The notes beneath the pieces were generated by a model. That model made no database searches, was not told where the DNA came from, and saw nothing but the letters and a program-made list of their open reading frames with translations. Made by a program: the position numbers and the translations under genes. This document shows, one piece after another, positions 1 through 12,270 of a stretch of DNA of 64,000 nucleotides. Within the stretch, counting starts at the first letter, position 1; the number at the start of each line of letters is the position of its first letter. This DNA comes from Sipunculus nudus (lineage: Eukaryota > Annelida > Sipuncula > Golfingiida > Sipunculidae), in NCBI GenBank assembly GCA_026874595.1, contig CM049320.1, positions 45,332,714-45,396,713 on the forward strand, in the 5' to 3' direction.

Positions 1-1680
1 TATGATGCAGTCAGCAGTCTGCCAAAGCTATAAACAGAATGCAGCTACTGCACTGAGTGAATTCTTGACCTATACCTAGCTGCACTTCTTCCAATTTGGC
101 ACTGTGCCAAAACTATTTATAGAGCTGATATCATCTTGGCTAATGGCCAACATCAAGGTACTGGCAATCTGCCAATGGTAAACCAAGTGCTGCCATCTGA
201 ACACAAAAGTGGTCCCTACTTAAAATAACTTTGAAATTATTTTCCCAATACAAAATGCTTTTCAGCTGACTTTTTATAAAAAAGAAATCAGGAATATATG
301 TAAAATTATTACGGATGCATACTGAATGCAAAATTAAAATACAGATATATCTCATTGATGGCAAATTCTTGAATTAAGTTGAGTAGGGATACCAATAGTT
401 TATAATCGACGTACAGTTGTCTTTATATAGCCACAGAGAGCTGAATATCCATGATTGTAACATTGCCTGGTATGATAAATAACTTAAATCATAAATCTAA
501 ATCTTTTTAAAAGCTTTTAAAAAACTTTCTTGTCAATATTAACCAAAGATAACCTGAAATCTAAATGTCTAGTGGCATGATGTAATAGATGCTGATAAAC
601 TGATGCCAGGCTAGATGTAACAGCATCACACAGCTAACATATATGGTAAAATGACTCAATTGCATCTCCATAATTCAGCCAAAATTCATTCATGTGGAAC
701 CATTAATGACAATTATTATTAGAATTATTGAAGGAATTTTTCTTGTAAAATATTAAACAAATTGGCCTCAGTGGCGTCAGTCAAAAAACGTTTTGCAGGT
801 TTATAACTCATATGGGAAAATAAAGCAAAATGGCTAAGTCAAGCTTCCCATAACTCAGCCAAAAATCACTGAACCAAAACCATTTGAACAAACTTGAATT
901 ATCAACATGTAAGGATAATTAATGTGTGACATTTAAGAAATTGGACCAGTGGTTTTTGAGAAGAAGATCTTTATAGCCACTGAGCTCAAATGGGCTGTTA
1001 TGGCATATGACTAAATTCAGCTTCCCAACTCAGCCAAAAGTCACTGAACTGAGACCATTTGAACAAACTTCAGAAAGCACTACCCTAGGATCATTTCTGT
1101 GCGATATTAAACAATTTGGCCAAATGGTTTGAGAGAAGAAGTTTTTTGTAGATGTCAGTTTGATATGGGCACTGATGACCCCCGTACAAAAAAGGCCGAT
1201 GCAGATGGCGCCACCAATACCTCAATTTCAGATATGACTCATGTGACCAACAATACCATAAAATTTGGTGATGATAGCTCCAGCCGTTTCTAAGATTGTA
1301 ATTTTAGTATGCTTTTTTGGACAGATGACTTAGTTCAACTAGCTGTAACTCGGCCAAAAATCACCGAACTAAAACCATTCGAACAAACTTGAGAGAGATT
1401 GTTCCAGGGATCATTTCTGTGAAATATTGGACAATTTGGCTGAACAGTTTCGGAGAAGAAGATTTTTAAAGCTTTTTCAGCTTTTTCCCTATAAAATTTA
1501 AGCAAATGCAGTTAGCAAAAAAATAAGCAAAATCCGATAGAGTTTTTAAGATGAATAATTTTTTGCATAAAATTTTTTGATGCTAACTCTTGCCGTTTTC
1601 AAGATAGTATGGGTTAACGTACAGACGACGGACGCCGGACGATGCCACACCATCGCATAAGCTCACAGGTTCCCTAAAAA
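1..1680 (+). mobile_element. Type 2 rolling-circle-like element, 3' part
   Basis: This is the right-hand part of a non-autonomous element whose start lies left of the window. The body has imperfect ~180-bp units with phrases such as 'cataactcagccaaaa' and 'ccatttgaacaaacttga', and one GATGGCGCCACC palindrome near 1204. The 3' end is a short run of gacgg/ccggac triplets followed by CACAGGTTCCCTAAAAA, one base off the type 2 terminal word CACAGGTTCGC. Right-flanking DNA is type 1 sequence, so the element sits inside a type 1 copy. No coding potential is seen. Assignment to Helitron/Helentron-like elements is inference from the terminal layout and from insertions lacking target duplications elsewhere in the window. 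Confidence 0.6.
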
Positions 1681-2295
1681 TATTATTTGGAAATGAGGCA
1701 CATGCTGGTTTTGTGTGGTAATAAATATAAGCTGTATTATGAGTTGTTGGTGTTAAGCTTATGTATGATTTTGATAGTATCTTTGGAGACAGGGAGGAGG
1801 ATTGATTTCATTTATTTTATTAAAAAGTGCTATTGTGACACAGACTTTGACTTGGCCATATAACTTATAAGCAGCACATATAATATAAGAGTTTAACTAT
1901 TTATTAAAACTTAATAACAAATATTGTGCCAAATGTAATTTTTATTAAAAATAATAAGAGAATCATATGATATTTTAAAAATAAAATATAACTGATATGA
2001 TTATTATAATAATATAGAATATATTCAATGAATGCATTCATGAATACATTTTGAAAGTATTTGCACTGGTATTCATATACTTTCATTTTTACCTGAATTC
2101 CAATTCTTATGCAAGAAATTTTATAATGGAGTACATATCAATATTCATATTCAAATACATTTGAAAAGTATTTGCACCATGTCTGGTATTTATTCAGTTT
2201 TAGCCAAATAATGATGTTGAGAATCCAGAATATACAAAATTCACAAATTTAAATAATGATTATAAGTACCTGGTTTTATGGCTTTTATTTATATA
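1681..2295 (+). mobile_element. Type 1 element fragment
   Basis: This stretch matches the first third of the long type 1 element seen at 12271 (the same 'ttagaaatgaggcacatgctggt' block and the same palindromic 'atgcattcatgaat' block), but it lacks the type 1 start. It is bounded on both sides by type 2 DNA: a type 2 end at 1680 and a type 2 start at 2296. It is the target into which both were inserted. No gene is present. Confidence 0.55.
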
Positions 2296-4587
2296 ACAAG
2301 GCCTACAGGCCTAGTGCGAACCTGTGCAATGAGATTACACCAGGTATAATGCTTCAATGCTGGACCATTACTTTTCAAGAACATATGTAACATGTATATG
2401 AACAATGCAAGTACTAAACACTTAGAACAAGAAACAATTCTGGCATAGGTGCACACAACACAAAAACTAGAATATGGGTAGTCAACAAGCGACTATGTGT
2501 ATCCGCCAAAATCATAGTAGGAAAGGTGAAGTGAGGCATGGATTGAGTGGCAAGGGGAAATAGAGTGAGATGTGTTGCATAATAGCCTGGATGTCTGCAG
2601 CCGATATGTGTATGTAGGTTGGGCCTTCTACCCCAAAATTCAGAAAGCTGTCCAAGATGTATAAACATGCAAAATTTTAGGCAGATAAGTCAAACCACTA
2701 CTTAGATATGAGTGATTTTAGCCCATGGCAGAAAAACAGACGGGTGCTATGCAAAAATGGTGGCAGGTGGCACCACCAATTTTGTGTATGATTAAGAGCT
2801 ATGTGAGATCTATACACATGCAAAATTTCAGGGGGATATGTCAAACCAGTCCTGAGATATAAGCCTGAATGTCTGCAGCGTATACATAAATGTAGGTGGC
2901 GCCACCTGCCACAAAATCCAGAAAGCTATCCAAGATGTATAAACCTGTAAAATTTTAGACTGCGGAGATATGAGTGATTTTATGCCATGGCAAACAAATA
3001 GAAGAATGCTGTGCAAAAATGATTGCAGGTGGAACCACCAGTTTTGCGTATGATAAAGAGCTATGTGAGATCTATAAACATGCAAAATTTTTGCCAAATT
3101 GGTCAAATGTTTCCTGAAATATGAGCTTGAATGTCTGCAGCCTAAATTTGAATGTAGGTGGTGCCACCTGTCATAAAACAAGAAAGCTGTCAAGGATGTA
3201 TACACATGCAAAATTTCAGGTGGATCAGTCAAACCACTGCCGAGATATGAGTGATTTTATCCCAAGGCAGATGAACAGATGGACGCTGTGCAAAAATGGT
3301 AGCAGGTGGCGCCAACAATTTTTCTCCGATGATAAAGAGCTATGGGAGATATATACACATGCAAAATTTCAGGGGGATATGTCAAACCAGTCCTGAGATA
3401 TAAGCCTGAATGTCTGCAGCGTATACATAATTGTAGGTGGCGCCACCTGCCACAAAATCCAGAAAGCTATCCAAGATGTATAAACCTGCAAAATTTTAGA
3501 CAGATATGTCAAACCACTGCCGAGATATGAGTGATTTTATGCCTCCGCAAACAAATAGACGGATGCTGTGCAAAAATGATTGCAGGTGGCACCACCAGTT
3601 TTGATTATGATGAAGAGCTATGTGAGATCTATAAACATGCAAAATTTTTGCCAAATCGGTCAAATGGTTCCTGAGATATAAGCTTGGATGTCTGCAGTGT
3701 AAATATGAATGTAGGTGGCACCACCTGTCATAAAATTGAGAAAACTGTCAAGGATGAATAAACCTGCAAAATATCAGGTGGATAAGTGAAACCACTGCCG
3801 AGATATGAGTGATTTTATCCCGATGTAGATGAACAGATGGACACTGTGCAAAAATTGTTACAGGTGGCACCACCAGTTTTGCGTAGGATAAAGAGCTATG
3901 GGAGATCTATACACATGCAAAATTTTGGCCAAACTGGTCAAACGGTTAACGAGATATGAGCTTGGATGTCTGCAGCTATAACATTAATGTAGGTTGCACC
4001 ACCTGTCATAAAATCAAGTAAGCTGTCAAGGATGTATACACATGCAAAATTTCAGGTGGGTAAGTCCAACCAATGCAGAGATATAAGTGTTTTTATCCCA
4101 AGGCAGGTGAACAGATGGACGCTGTGCAAAAAATTGTTGCAGGTGGCGCCACCATTTTTAGTGTATATTATAAAGCTTTCCAAGGGCTACATTTGTGCAA
4201 AATTTTTAGCCTTATCAGTTAAACGGTTCCCGAGATATGTGGGACTATGTGTGGAAAAAGATGCGAAAATGGACGCTGGGCAGAGAGGAAAGGTCAGAGG
4301 TCAACCAAAAATGAGGGCGCAGCACTTCACATGTGACCGATCATAATTCCGAATTTTAAAAATTCTACCCAGTGGTTATGGAGAAGTTCTCCGGAATCCT
4401 GTGTGGCGATGGAGGCAGCGTCGGTGTCCGACTGAAAACATTGTAGCTGGCACCATCAGTCTTATATACAACGAAGAGATATATACATATGCCCAATGTC
4501 AGACTGATATGTCAAACCCCTCCTGTGAAATAAGTAGGGACACACACTGTGCAAAAGTCAATGTAGGTGGCACCACCTGTTTTGTAA
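2296..4587 (+). mobile_element. Type 2 element, 5' part (outer copy)
   Basis: It begins ACAAGGCCTACAGGCCT, a perfect 5' hairpin (AGGCCT-AC-AGGCCT), followed by the 5' word GCGAACCTGTG with one substitution. The body is dominated by a tandem array (separate entry). At 4587 the copy is interrupted by a second type 2 element and its interrupted sequence resumes after 8157. The phrases on both sides match an uninterrupted copy near 50135. No coding sequence is recognised; the short open frames here are spurious repeats of the array. Confidence 0.6.
2760..4160 (+). repeat. Alternating 129/149-bp tandem array centred on GGTGGCGCCACC
   Basis: Eleven palindrome sites start at about 2766, 2895, 3028, 3157, 3305, 3436, 3585, 3714, 3863, 3992 and 4142. 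From the third site on, spacings alternate between about 129-131 and 148-150 bp, a ~278-bp higher-order unit with two half-units. Each half-unit carries a phrase like 'acatgcaaaattt', then 'gagatatgag', then 'tgcaggtggcgccacc'. Variants of the palindrome are mostly GGTGGCACCACC and GGTGGTGCCACC, as expected from CpG decay. It forms the core of type 2 elements and recurs at 48.9-51.3 kb. Confidence 0.75.
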
Positions 4588-7500
4588 ACAAGGCCTACAG
4601 GCCTAATGCGAACCTGTGCATATGGATATACACCAGGTATAACGCTTCAATGCTGAACCACTACTTTTCATATATATGAACAATGCAAGTACTAAACATC
4701 TGAACAAGAAACAAAACACAAACATCACTGCTGAAATTCTCGCATGAGTGCACACAACTAAAAATTATTGTAGGTGGCACCACCAGTCTTGTATACAACA
4801 AAGCTATTTGACATGTATAAATATGCCCAATGTCAGGCTGATATATCAAACCTCCGTAGAATTAAGCAGGCACATACACTTGCAAAAGTCATTGTAGATG
4901 GCGACACCTGTCTTGTGAACGAGAAAGCCATTAAAGACACATAGACAGGTCAAAATATCAGGCCTTGAGTCTGATGCACCGGGCTGACCAGGCTTAGGTG
5001 AGAAAGGCTGTTGCCCCGAGTGTACTGTGAAAAAATTACTGGCTCAGGCTACTGCACTGAGTGAACTCTTGACCTGCACCTGGCTAGACTGAGTGAACTT
5101 TTAACCTGTACTTGGCTGCACTGAATGAACATGAGGTGATCACATGATACTCATGAGGTGATCACATGCCTTGTGCTTGGCTGCACTGATTGAACTCTTG
5201 GTCTAAATCTGGCTGCACTATATGAACTCTTGATCTGTTGCCAAATCTGAAACAGTTAGCAGTTTCTCAACCTATTCAAGAAACATACACAATCTTGGCC
5301 TGTTATGTAACTCTGCTAAAATTTATCCAACACAAACCATTTGAACAAACTTGAGAAGGCTCGCCTCTGGGATCATTTCTGTAAAATACTGAACAATTTG
5401 GCTGGACTCTTAACAAGAAGAAAAAGTTTTTACCAGTTTTTCCCTGTAAAATCTAAGTAAATGGAGATAGCAAAAATAAGCTAAATCCATCAACATTTGA
5501 TATGTGACTGCATTAATTGCATAAAATTTTGGGATGGTAGCTCCTGCTTTTTCCTGAGAAATTATGAATAGTGTACAGATGATATGTAATATCATAAATC
5601 TACATTTTTTAAAAGCTTTTAAAAAACATTCTTGTCAATATTTTCCATAGATATTCTGAAATCTAAATGTCTAGAGGTATGATGTAAAGGATGCTGATAA
5701 ACTGGTGCTAGGCTAGATGTATCTGCTTCACACAGCTAACATATATGGTAAAATGACTCAATTCAATCTTTATACTTCAGCCAAAATTCATTTTTTGGAA
5801 CCATAAAAGACAATTATTATTAGAATGATTCAGGGAATTATTCTTGCAAAATATTAAACTAGAATATCAGCAGAAGCTGACAAAAGCCCTCAGCCAAAAG
5901 AACAGTGTTTAGAGGTGGTAACAGTAACAAGTACTAAATATCTGTTCCCACATGGATGTATATCTGTACATGTCTCAGTTATAAATTTAAAATGGAGAGG
6001 TATGTACCATGATTCATAAAAATCCACCAAATCCATCCTGAAAAATGAGCTTCTAAGTTTTATTCTATTATCAGCTCTGTGACCTTGAAAAGTAGGTCAA
6101 GGTCACCCATCTTCGAACTTGACTGAGATTTTGTCGATATACATCTTCACCAAAGAAATAAAATTCCTATTGTGAATCCTTTTAGATATATCCCGCTCAC
6201 AAGGCCTTAGTTGAAAAATCCAAGAAAAATTCATTAAAAATCAGAAATTGCAGGTGGCGCCCCCAAACTTGTGCAGCAGTTACAGACTATCACTCCCTAT
6301 GATCATAGTAAGTATTGTGAAAATCCAGCCAAAGGTTCCTGAGAAATAAGCTTCTAAATGTTTTTTCTACAATCAGCTCTAAAACGTAGAAAAATAGGTC
6401 AAGGTCACCCATCTTCGAACTTGACAGATTTTGTCAATACACATCTTCACCGAAAAAATAAAATTCCTACGGTGAATCCTTTTAGAGATATCCCGCTCAC
6501 AAGCCCAAAGTTGAAAAATCCGATAAAAATTCATTAAAAATCAGATATTGTAGGCGGTGCCACCAAACTTGTGTAGCAGGTACAGATTATCAGTCCCAAT
6601 AATCATAGTAAGTTTTGTGAAAATCCACCAAATGGTTCCTGAGTAATAAGCATCTAAGTGTTTTTCTATAATCAGCTCTAAAATGTAGAAAAATAGGTCA
6701 AGGTCACCCATCTTCGAACTTGACCGAGATTTTGTCGATATACATCTTTACCGAGGAAATAAAATTCTGACGGTTAATCCTTTACATGATATCCCGCTCA
6801 CAAGGTAAAAGTTAACGGACGCCGGACGGACGGACGGACAGCTTGGGTGACGACAATAGCCCATCAGCCTAAGGGCTGAGGGCTAACAAACTGGCCTCAG
6901 TATCATGAGTCCAAAAACGTTTTGTAGGCTTATAACTCATATGGTAAAATACAGCAAAATGGCAAAGTTCAGCTTCCCATAACTCAGCCAAAAATCATTG
7001 AACCAAAACCATTTGAACAAACTTGAATTATCAACTTCTAAGGATAATTAATGTGTGAGATTTAAGAATTTTGCCCAGTGGTTTTGGAGAAGAAGATTTT
7101 TGTAGCCACTTAGCTGACATGGGCTGTCATGGCATATGACTAAATTCAGCTTCTCATAACTCAGCAAAAAGTCACTGAACTGAGACCATTTGAACAAACT
7201 TGAATTATCAACATCTAAAGATAATTAATGTGTGAGATTTAAGAATTTGGCCCAGTGGTTTTTGAGAAGATTTTTGTAGCCACTTAGCTTACATGGGCTG
7301 TTATTTCATATGATTAAATTCAGCTTCCCATAACTCAGCCAAAAGTCACTGAACTGAGACCATTTGAACAAACTTGAATTATCAACATCTAAGGATAATT
7401 AATGTGTGAGATTTAAGAATTTGGCCCAGTGGTTTTTGAGAAGAAGATTTTTGTAGCCACTGAGCTAAAATGGGCTGTTATGGCATATGACTTAATTTAG

Positions 7501-8157
7501 CTTCCCATAACTTAGCCAAAAGTCACTGAACTGGGACCATTTGAACAAACTTCAGAAAGCACTACCCTAGGATCATTTCTGTGCGATATTAAACAATTTC
7601 GCCATTTCGTTTCAGAGAAGAAGTTATTTGTAGCTGTCAGTATGATACGGGCACTGATGACCCCTGTACAAAAAAAGGCCGATGCAGGTGGCGCCACCAA
7701 TTTCTCAATTTCAGATATGACTCATGTGACCAACATTGGCATAAAATTTGGTGATGATAGCTCAAGCCATTTCTGAGATTGTAATTTGAGTATGCTTTTT
7801 TGGACAGATGACTAAGTTCAACTTCCTGTAACTCGGCCAAAAACCACCGAACTTAAACCATTCGAACAAACTTGAGAGAGATTGTTCCAGGAATCATTTC
7901 TGTAAAATATTGGACAATTTGGCTGAACAGATTCGGAGAAGAAGATTTTTTAAAGCTTTTTTAGCTTTTTCCCTATAAAATCTAAGAAAATGCAGTTAGC
8001 CAAAAAATAAGCAATATCCGATATAGTTTTTTAGATGACTAATTTTATGCATAAGATTTTGTGATGCTAATTCTTGCTGTTTTCAAGATAGTATGGGTTA
8101 ACATACAGATGACGGACGACGCCACACCATCGCATAAGCTCACAGGTTCGCTAAAAA
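4588..8157 (+). mobile_element. Type 2 element, complete inner copy
   Basis: This copy has both type 2 ends: ACAAGGCCTACAGGCCT with 5' word GCGAACCTGTG, and 3' CACAGGTTCGCTAAAAA, which are reverse complements over 11 bases. Left flank ends GTAAA and right flank begins T, matching an uninterrupted site near 50135 (GTAAATGAGAATACC), so it sits between A and T with no target duplication. That behaviour is known for Helitrons. A type 3 element is nested inside at 5859-6886. A short gacgg-type microsatellite precedes the 3' end. No protein is encoded. Confidence 0.7.
5859..6886 (+). mobile_element. Type 3 element, complete
   Basis: It starts CTAGAATATCAGC with a 5' hairpin (TCAGC-AGAA-GCTGA) and the 5' word GCCCTCAGCC. 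It ends with (CGGA)n, a 3' hairpin (AGCCC...GGGCT) and the word GGCTGAGGGC followed by TAA. The body has two ~300-bp tandem units, each with a degenerate GGTGGCGCCACC (6253 and 6553). The same host type 2 sequence uninterrupted at about 10660 reads ATTAAACAAA, so the insertion added no target duplication. No coding sequence is seen. Confidence 0.75.
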
Positions 8158-10219
8158 TAGAATACCATCAAAGACGCATAGACAGGTATCAGTCCAATAC
8201 ATCAAATTTTCCCAGAGTTTGATGCACTGGGCTGACAAGGCTTAGGTGAGTAAGGCAGTTGCCCCCGAGTGACCTGTGACAAATTGCTGCCTCAAGCTAC
8301 TGCACTGAGTGAACTCGTGACCTGCACCTGGCTAGACTGAGTGAACTTTTGACCTGTACCTGGCTGCACTGAGTGAACTCTTGACCTCTTGCATAACCTG
8401 ACACAGTTGGCAGTCTCCCAAAGTTATAAATAGATTCAGGCTGATTTTTGGTGCCAAATATGATGCAGTGAGCAGTCTGCCAAAGCTATAAATAGAATGC
8501 AGCTACTGCACTGAGTGAACTCTTGACCTATACCTGGCTGCACTGAGTGAACTCTTGGCTTGTTGCCTAATCTGACACAGTTGGCAGTCTGACAGAGCTA
8601 TAAATTGATCCAGACTGACCTCTAGCCTGTTGCGAAATCTAAAAAAGTAGCCACACCATTGCATAAGCTCATGCAGGGGCCCTGCCCTAAGGGGCATGAC
8701 ACCCATGAAGTGATCACATGGTGCCCATGAGGTGTTCACATGTCACCCATGAGGTGATCACATGCCTTGTGCTTGGCTGCACTGATTGAACTCTTGACCT
8801 AGATCTGGCTGCACTGAATGAACTCTTGATCTGTTGCCAAATCTGAAACAGTTGGCAGTTTCTCAACCTATTAAAGATACACAATCTTGGCCTGACCACA
8901 TACTGAAAGACTTTGGCTAAAATGCATTTTTTAATGCTGACATATTCAAAAACTTGTTATCAAAATATCTAGAATGATAAAAAATGCAGTTTTTTTTATT
9001 GTTAAAGGTCCAATAATTCCGCAAAAAATCATTCAAGTAAACTTGAACAAAGGCCACCTTAGAATAATTTTTGTGCAATTTTACAGAAGTTATAATTGAA
9101 ACAATAATTTTGTAGAAGAACAGTTTTGCAGTCCTCAGTTTGAAATAGACACAATAATGGCCATAAGACCAACTTAAGCTTTTCTGATATGATTGAAAGA
9201 ACCATGTCCTAGGATAGTTCTTTTGAAAAATTGAACGAATCAACTTGAAAATTTCATAATAAACATTTTAAGCTGAAAGAGGCTAAAATTGTGAGGTTTT
9301 GCCCATAAAAAACAGGTCAATGTAGGTGGCACCACAAAATCTGCAACTTCAAATATGAGTCATGTGACCATCATTTGAACAATACTTGGTAATGCTAGCT
9401 TCTGCATTTCTGAGATTACTTTGTCAGTAAGCTTACTTGGCCAAATGACTGTTCAAATTCATGTAACTCCACTAAAATTCATCAAATGCAAACCATTTGA
9501 ACAAACTTGAGAGGGTTTGCCTCTGGGATAATTTCTGTAAAATATTGAACAATTTGGCAGGACCGTTTACATGAAGACTTTTAAAAGTTTTTCAGCTTTT
9601 CCCCTGTAATATCTAATTAAATGCAGATAGTAAATAAAAAATAAGCAGAATCCCACAAAATTTTATGTGTGACAGATTATTGCATAAAATCTGGGGCTGG
9701 TAGCTCCTGCTATTCCTGAGAAATTATGGGTTAATGTACAGATGACCAATGACCCCCGTACAAAAAAAGGCCAATGCAGGTGGCACCACCAATACCTGAA
9801 TTTCATATATGACTCATGTGACCAACACTGGCATAAAATTTGGTGATGATAGCTCTGGCCATTTCTGAGACTGTCATTTTAGTGTGCTTTTTTTGACAGA
9901 TGACTAAGTTCAACTTCCTGTAACTCGGCCAAAATTCACCAGACTTGAACCATTCGAACAAACTTGAGAGAGATGGTATAAAAGATTATTTCTGTGAAAT
10001 ATTGAATAATTTGGCTTGACATTTTCAGAGGAGAAGGTTTTTTTAAGGTTTTTAGCTTTTTCTCTAAAAAATCTAAGAAAATGCAAAATTTTTCAGATGG
10101 CTAATTTTTTGCATTAAATTTCATTATGCTAGCTCCAGTTGTTTTCAAAATAGTATGGGTTAACATACAGACGACGGACACTTCCACATCATCACATTAG
10201 CTCACAGGTTCGCTAAAAA
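8158..10219 (+). mobile_element. Type 2 sequence, resumed outer copy with a 3' end
   Basis: This continues the type 2 sequence interrupted at 4587 ('aataccatcaaagacgcatag', matching about 50142). It passes through short repeats built on 'cactgagtgaactcttgacc', then the 'catttgaacaaacttgagag' units with palindrome copies near 9320 and 9777, and ends at a type 2 terminus CACAGGTTCGCTAAAAA. It may be the end of the outer copy or of a third, 5'-truncated copy, since more type 2 body follows directly. No gene is recognised. Confidence 0.5.
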
Positions 10220-11600
10220 TTACTACAGATGCATACTGAATGCAAAATTATAGTACAGATACATCTCAATAATGGCAAAATCTTGAATTAAGTTGAGTAT
10301 GGTTACCAATTATTTATAATCCATGTACAGCCGTCTTTATATACCCACAGAGAGCTGTATACCTGTGATTGTAAACATTGCCTGGCATGAGGAATATCTA
10401 AAATCATGAATCTACACTTTAAAAGCTTTTAAATAAAACATTCTTGTCAATATTAACCATAGATATCCAGAAATCTAAATGTCTATAGAGGCATGATGCA
10501 ACGGATGCTGATAAACTGATGCCAGGCTAGATGTATCTGCTTCACACAGCTAACATATATGGTAAAATGACTCAATTCAATCTTTATAATTCAGCCAAAA
10601 TTCATTCTTTGGAACCATAATAGACAATTATTATAAAATTATTCAGGGAATTATTCTTGTAAAATATTAAACAAATTGGCCTCAGTGGCATCAGTCAAAA
10701 ATTGTTTTACAGGTTTATAATTCATATAGGAAAATACAGCAAAATGGCTAAGTTAAGCTTCCCATAACTCAGCCAAAAATCACTGAACCAAAACCATTTG
10801 AACAAACTTGAATTATCAACATCTAAGGATAATTAATGTGTGAGATTTAAGAATTTGGCCCAGTGGTTTTTGAGAAGAAGATCTTTGTAGCCACTGAGCT
10901 AAAATCGGCTGTCACAGCATATGACTAAATTTAGCTTCCCATAACTCAGCCAAAAGTCACTGAACTGAGACCATTTGAACAAACTTCAGAAAGCACTACC
11001 CTAGACTCATTTCTGTGCGATATTAAACAATTTGGCCATATGGTTTCAGAGAAGAAGTTTTTTGTAGCCGTCAGTATGATACGGGCACTGATGACCCCCT
11101 ACAATAGAGGCCGATGCAGGTGGCGCCACCTATACCTCAATTTCAGATATGACTCACGTGACCACGATGGCATAAAATTTGGTGATGATAGCTCCAGCCA
11201 TTTCTGAGATTGTAATTTGAGTATGCTTTTTTGGACAGATGACTAAGTTCAACTTCCTGTAACTCGGCCAAAAACCACCGAACTTAAACCATTCGAACAA
11301 ACTTGAGAAAGATTGTTCCAAGGATCATTTCTGTGAAATATTGGACAATTTGGCTGGACAGTTTCGGAGAAGAAGATTTTTAAAGCTTTTTTAGCTTTTT
11401 CCCTATAAAATCTTAGAAAATGCAGTTAGAAAAAAGATAAACAAAATCTGATATAGTTTTTTAGATGACTGATTATTTGCAAAAAATTTGGTGATGCTAG
11501 CTCCTGCCGTTTTTGAGATAGCTATGGTTAATGTACAGACGACGCACGCCGCACGACACACGTTGCCGCACCATCGCATAAGCTCACAGGTTCGCTAAAA
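10220..11600 (+). mobile_element. Type 2 element, 3' part
   Basis: The sequence repeats the block seen at 300-1680 and 55.8-56.5 kb ('gatgcatactgaatgcaaaatta' onward), contains a palindrome near 11117, and ends with CGCACG-type triplets and CACAGGTTCGCTAAAA. A type 4 element starts immediately after at 11601. The stretch has no coding features. Confidence 0.55.
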
Positions 11601-12270
11601 ACTAGATGTGTCAGAACAACACGAATGCCCCCGCCTGGGGCAAATTAGAAACATTTGTGAATTTGTAAATTTTTTAAGTTCAGGAGTAGTTGTATGGTCA
11701 AAAGTAGGTCAACAAGGGCAAAATGCAAACTCGATCTGTAACGGGTCATTATCAAGCAACACACCAAAAATCAGGTCAGTATCTGCAGGCATTGTGAAAA
11801 AAAGTCCATACATGTGCATTTTTCATAAAAATTTCTGTCTTTCATGAAATTTTCTATGTTCAGGATCTGTCATATGGTCAAAAATAGGTCAACTGGGACG
11901 AAACGCGAACTCAATCTGTAAATGGTCATTATGCGCCCATAGACCAAACATTAGGCCAGTATCTGTAAGCATTGCATTGCCAAACTAGAATATTAGCAAA
12001 AGCTGATAATCAGTTATAAATTTTGAATTTGAGAGGTATGTACCATGTTTCATAAAAATCCACCAAATTGTTCCTGAGATATAAGCTTCTGAGTGTTTTT
12101 GTATAATCAGCTCTAAAAAAGAAAAATAGGTCAAGGTCACCTATCTTTGCACTTGACCAAGATTTTGTTGATATACATCTTCACTGATGAAATAAAATTC
12201 CAAAGGTGAATCCTTTCAGAGATATCCTGGTCACAAGGCCAAAATTGAAAAATCCATGAAAATTGATTAA

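Noticed and set aside
2760-4160. CRISPR-like array
   Set aside because: Units are 129-149 bp, diverged along their full length and without short unique spacers; it is a eukaryotic tandem core.
11500-11600. tRNA-like T-loop word (ggttcg) at type 2 ends
   Set aside because: No cloverleaf or promoter boxes; the word is the element's terminal repeat.
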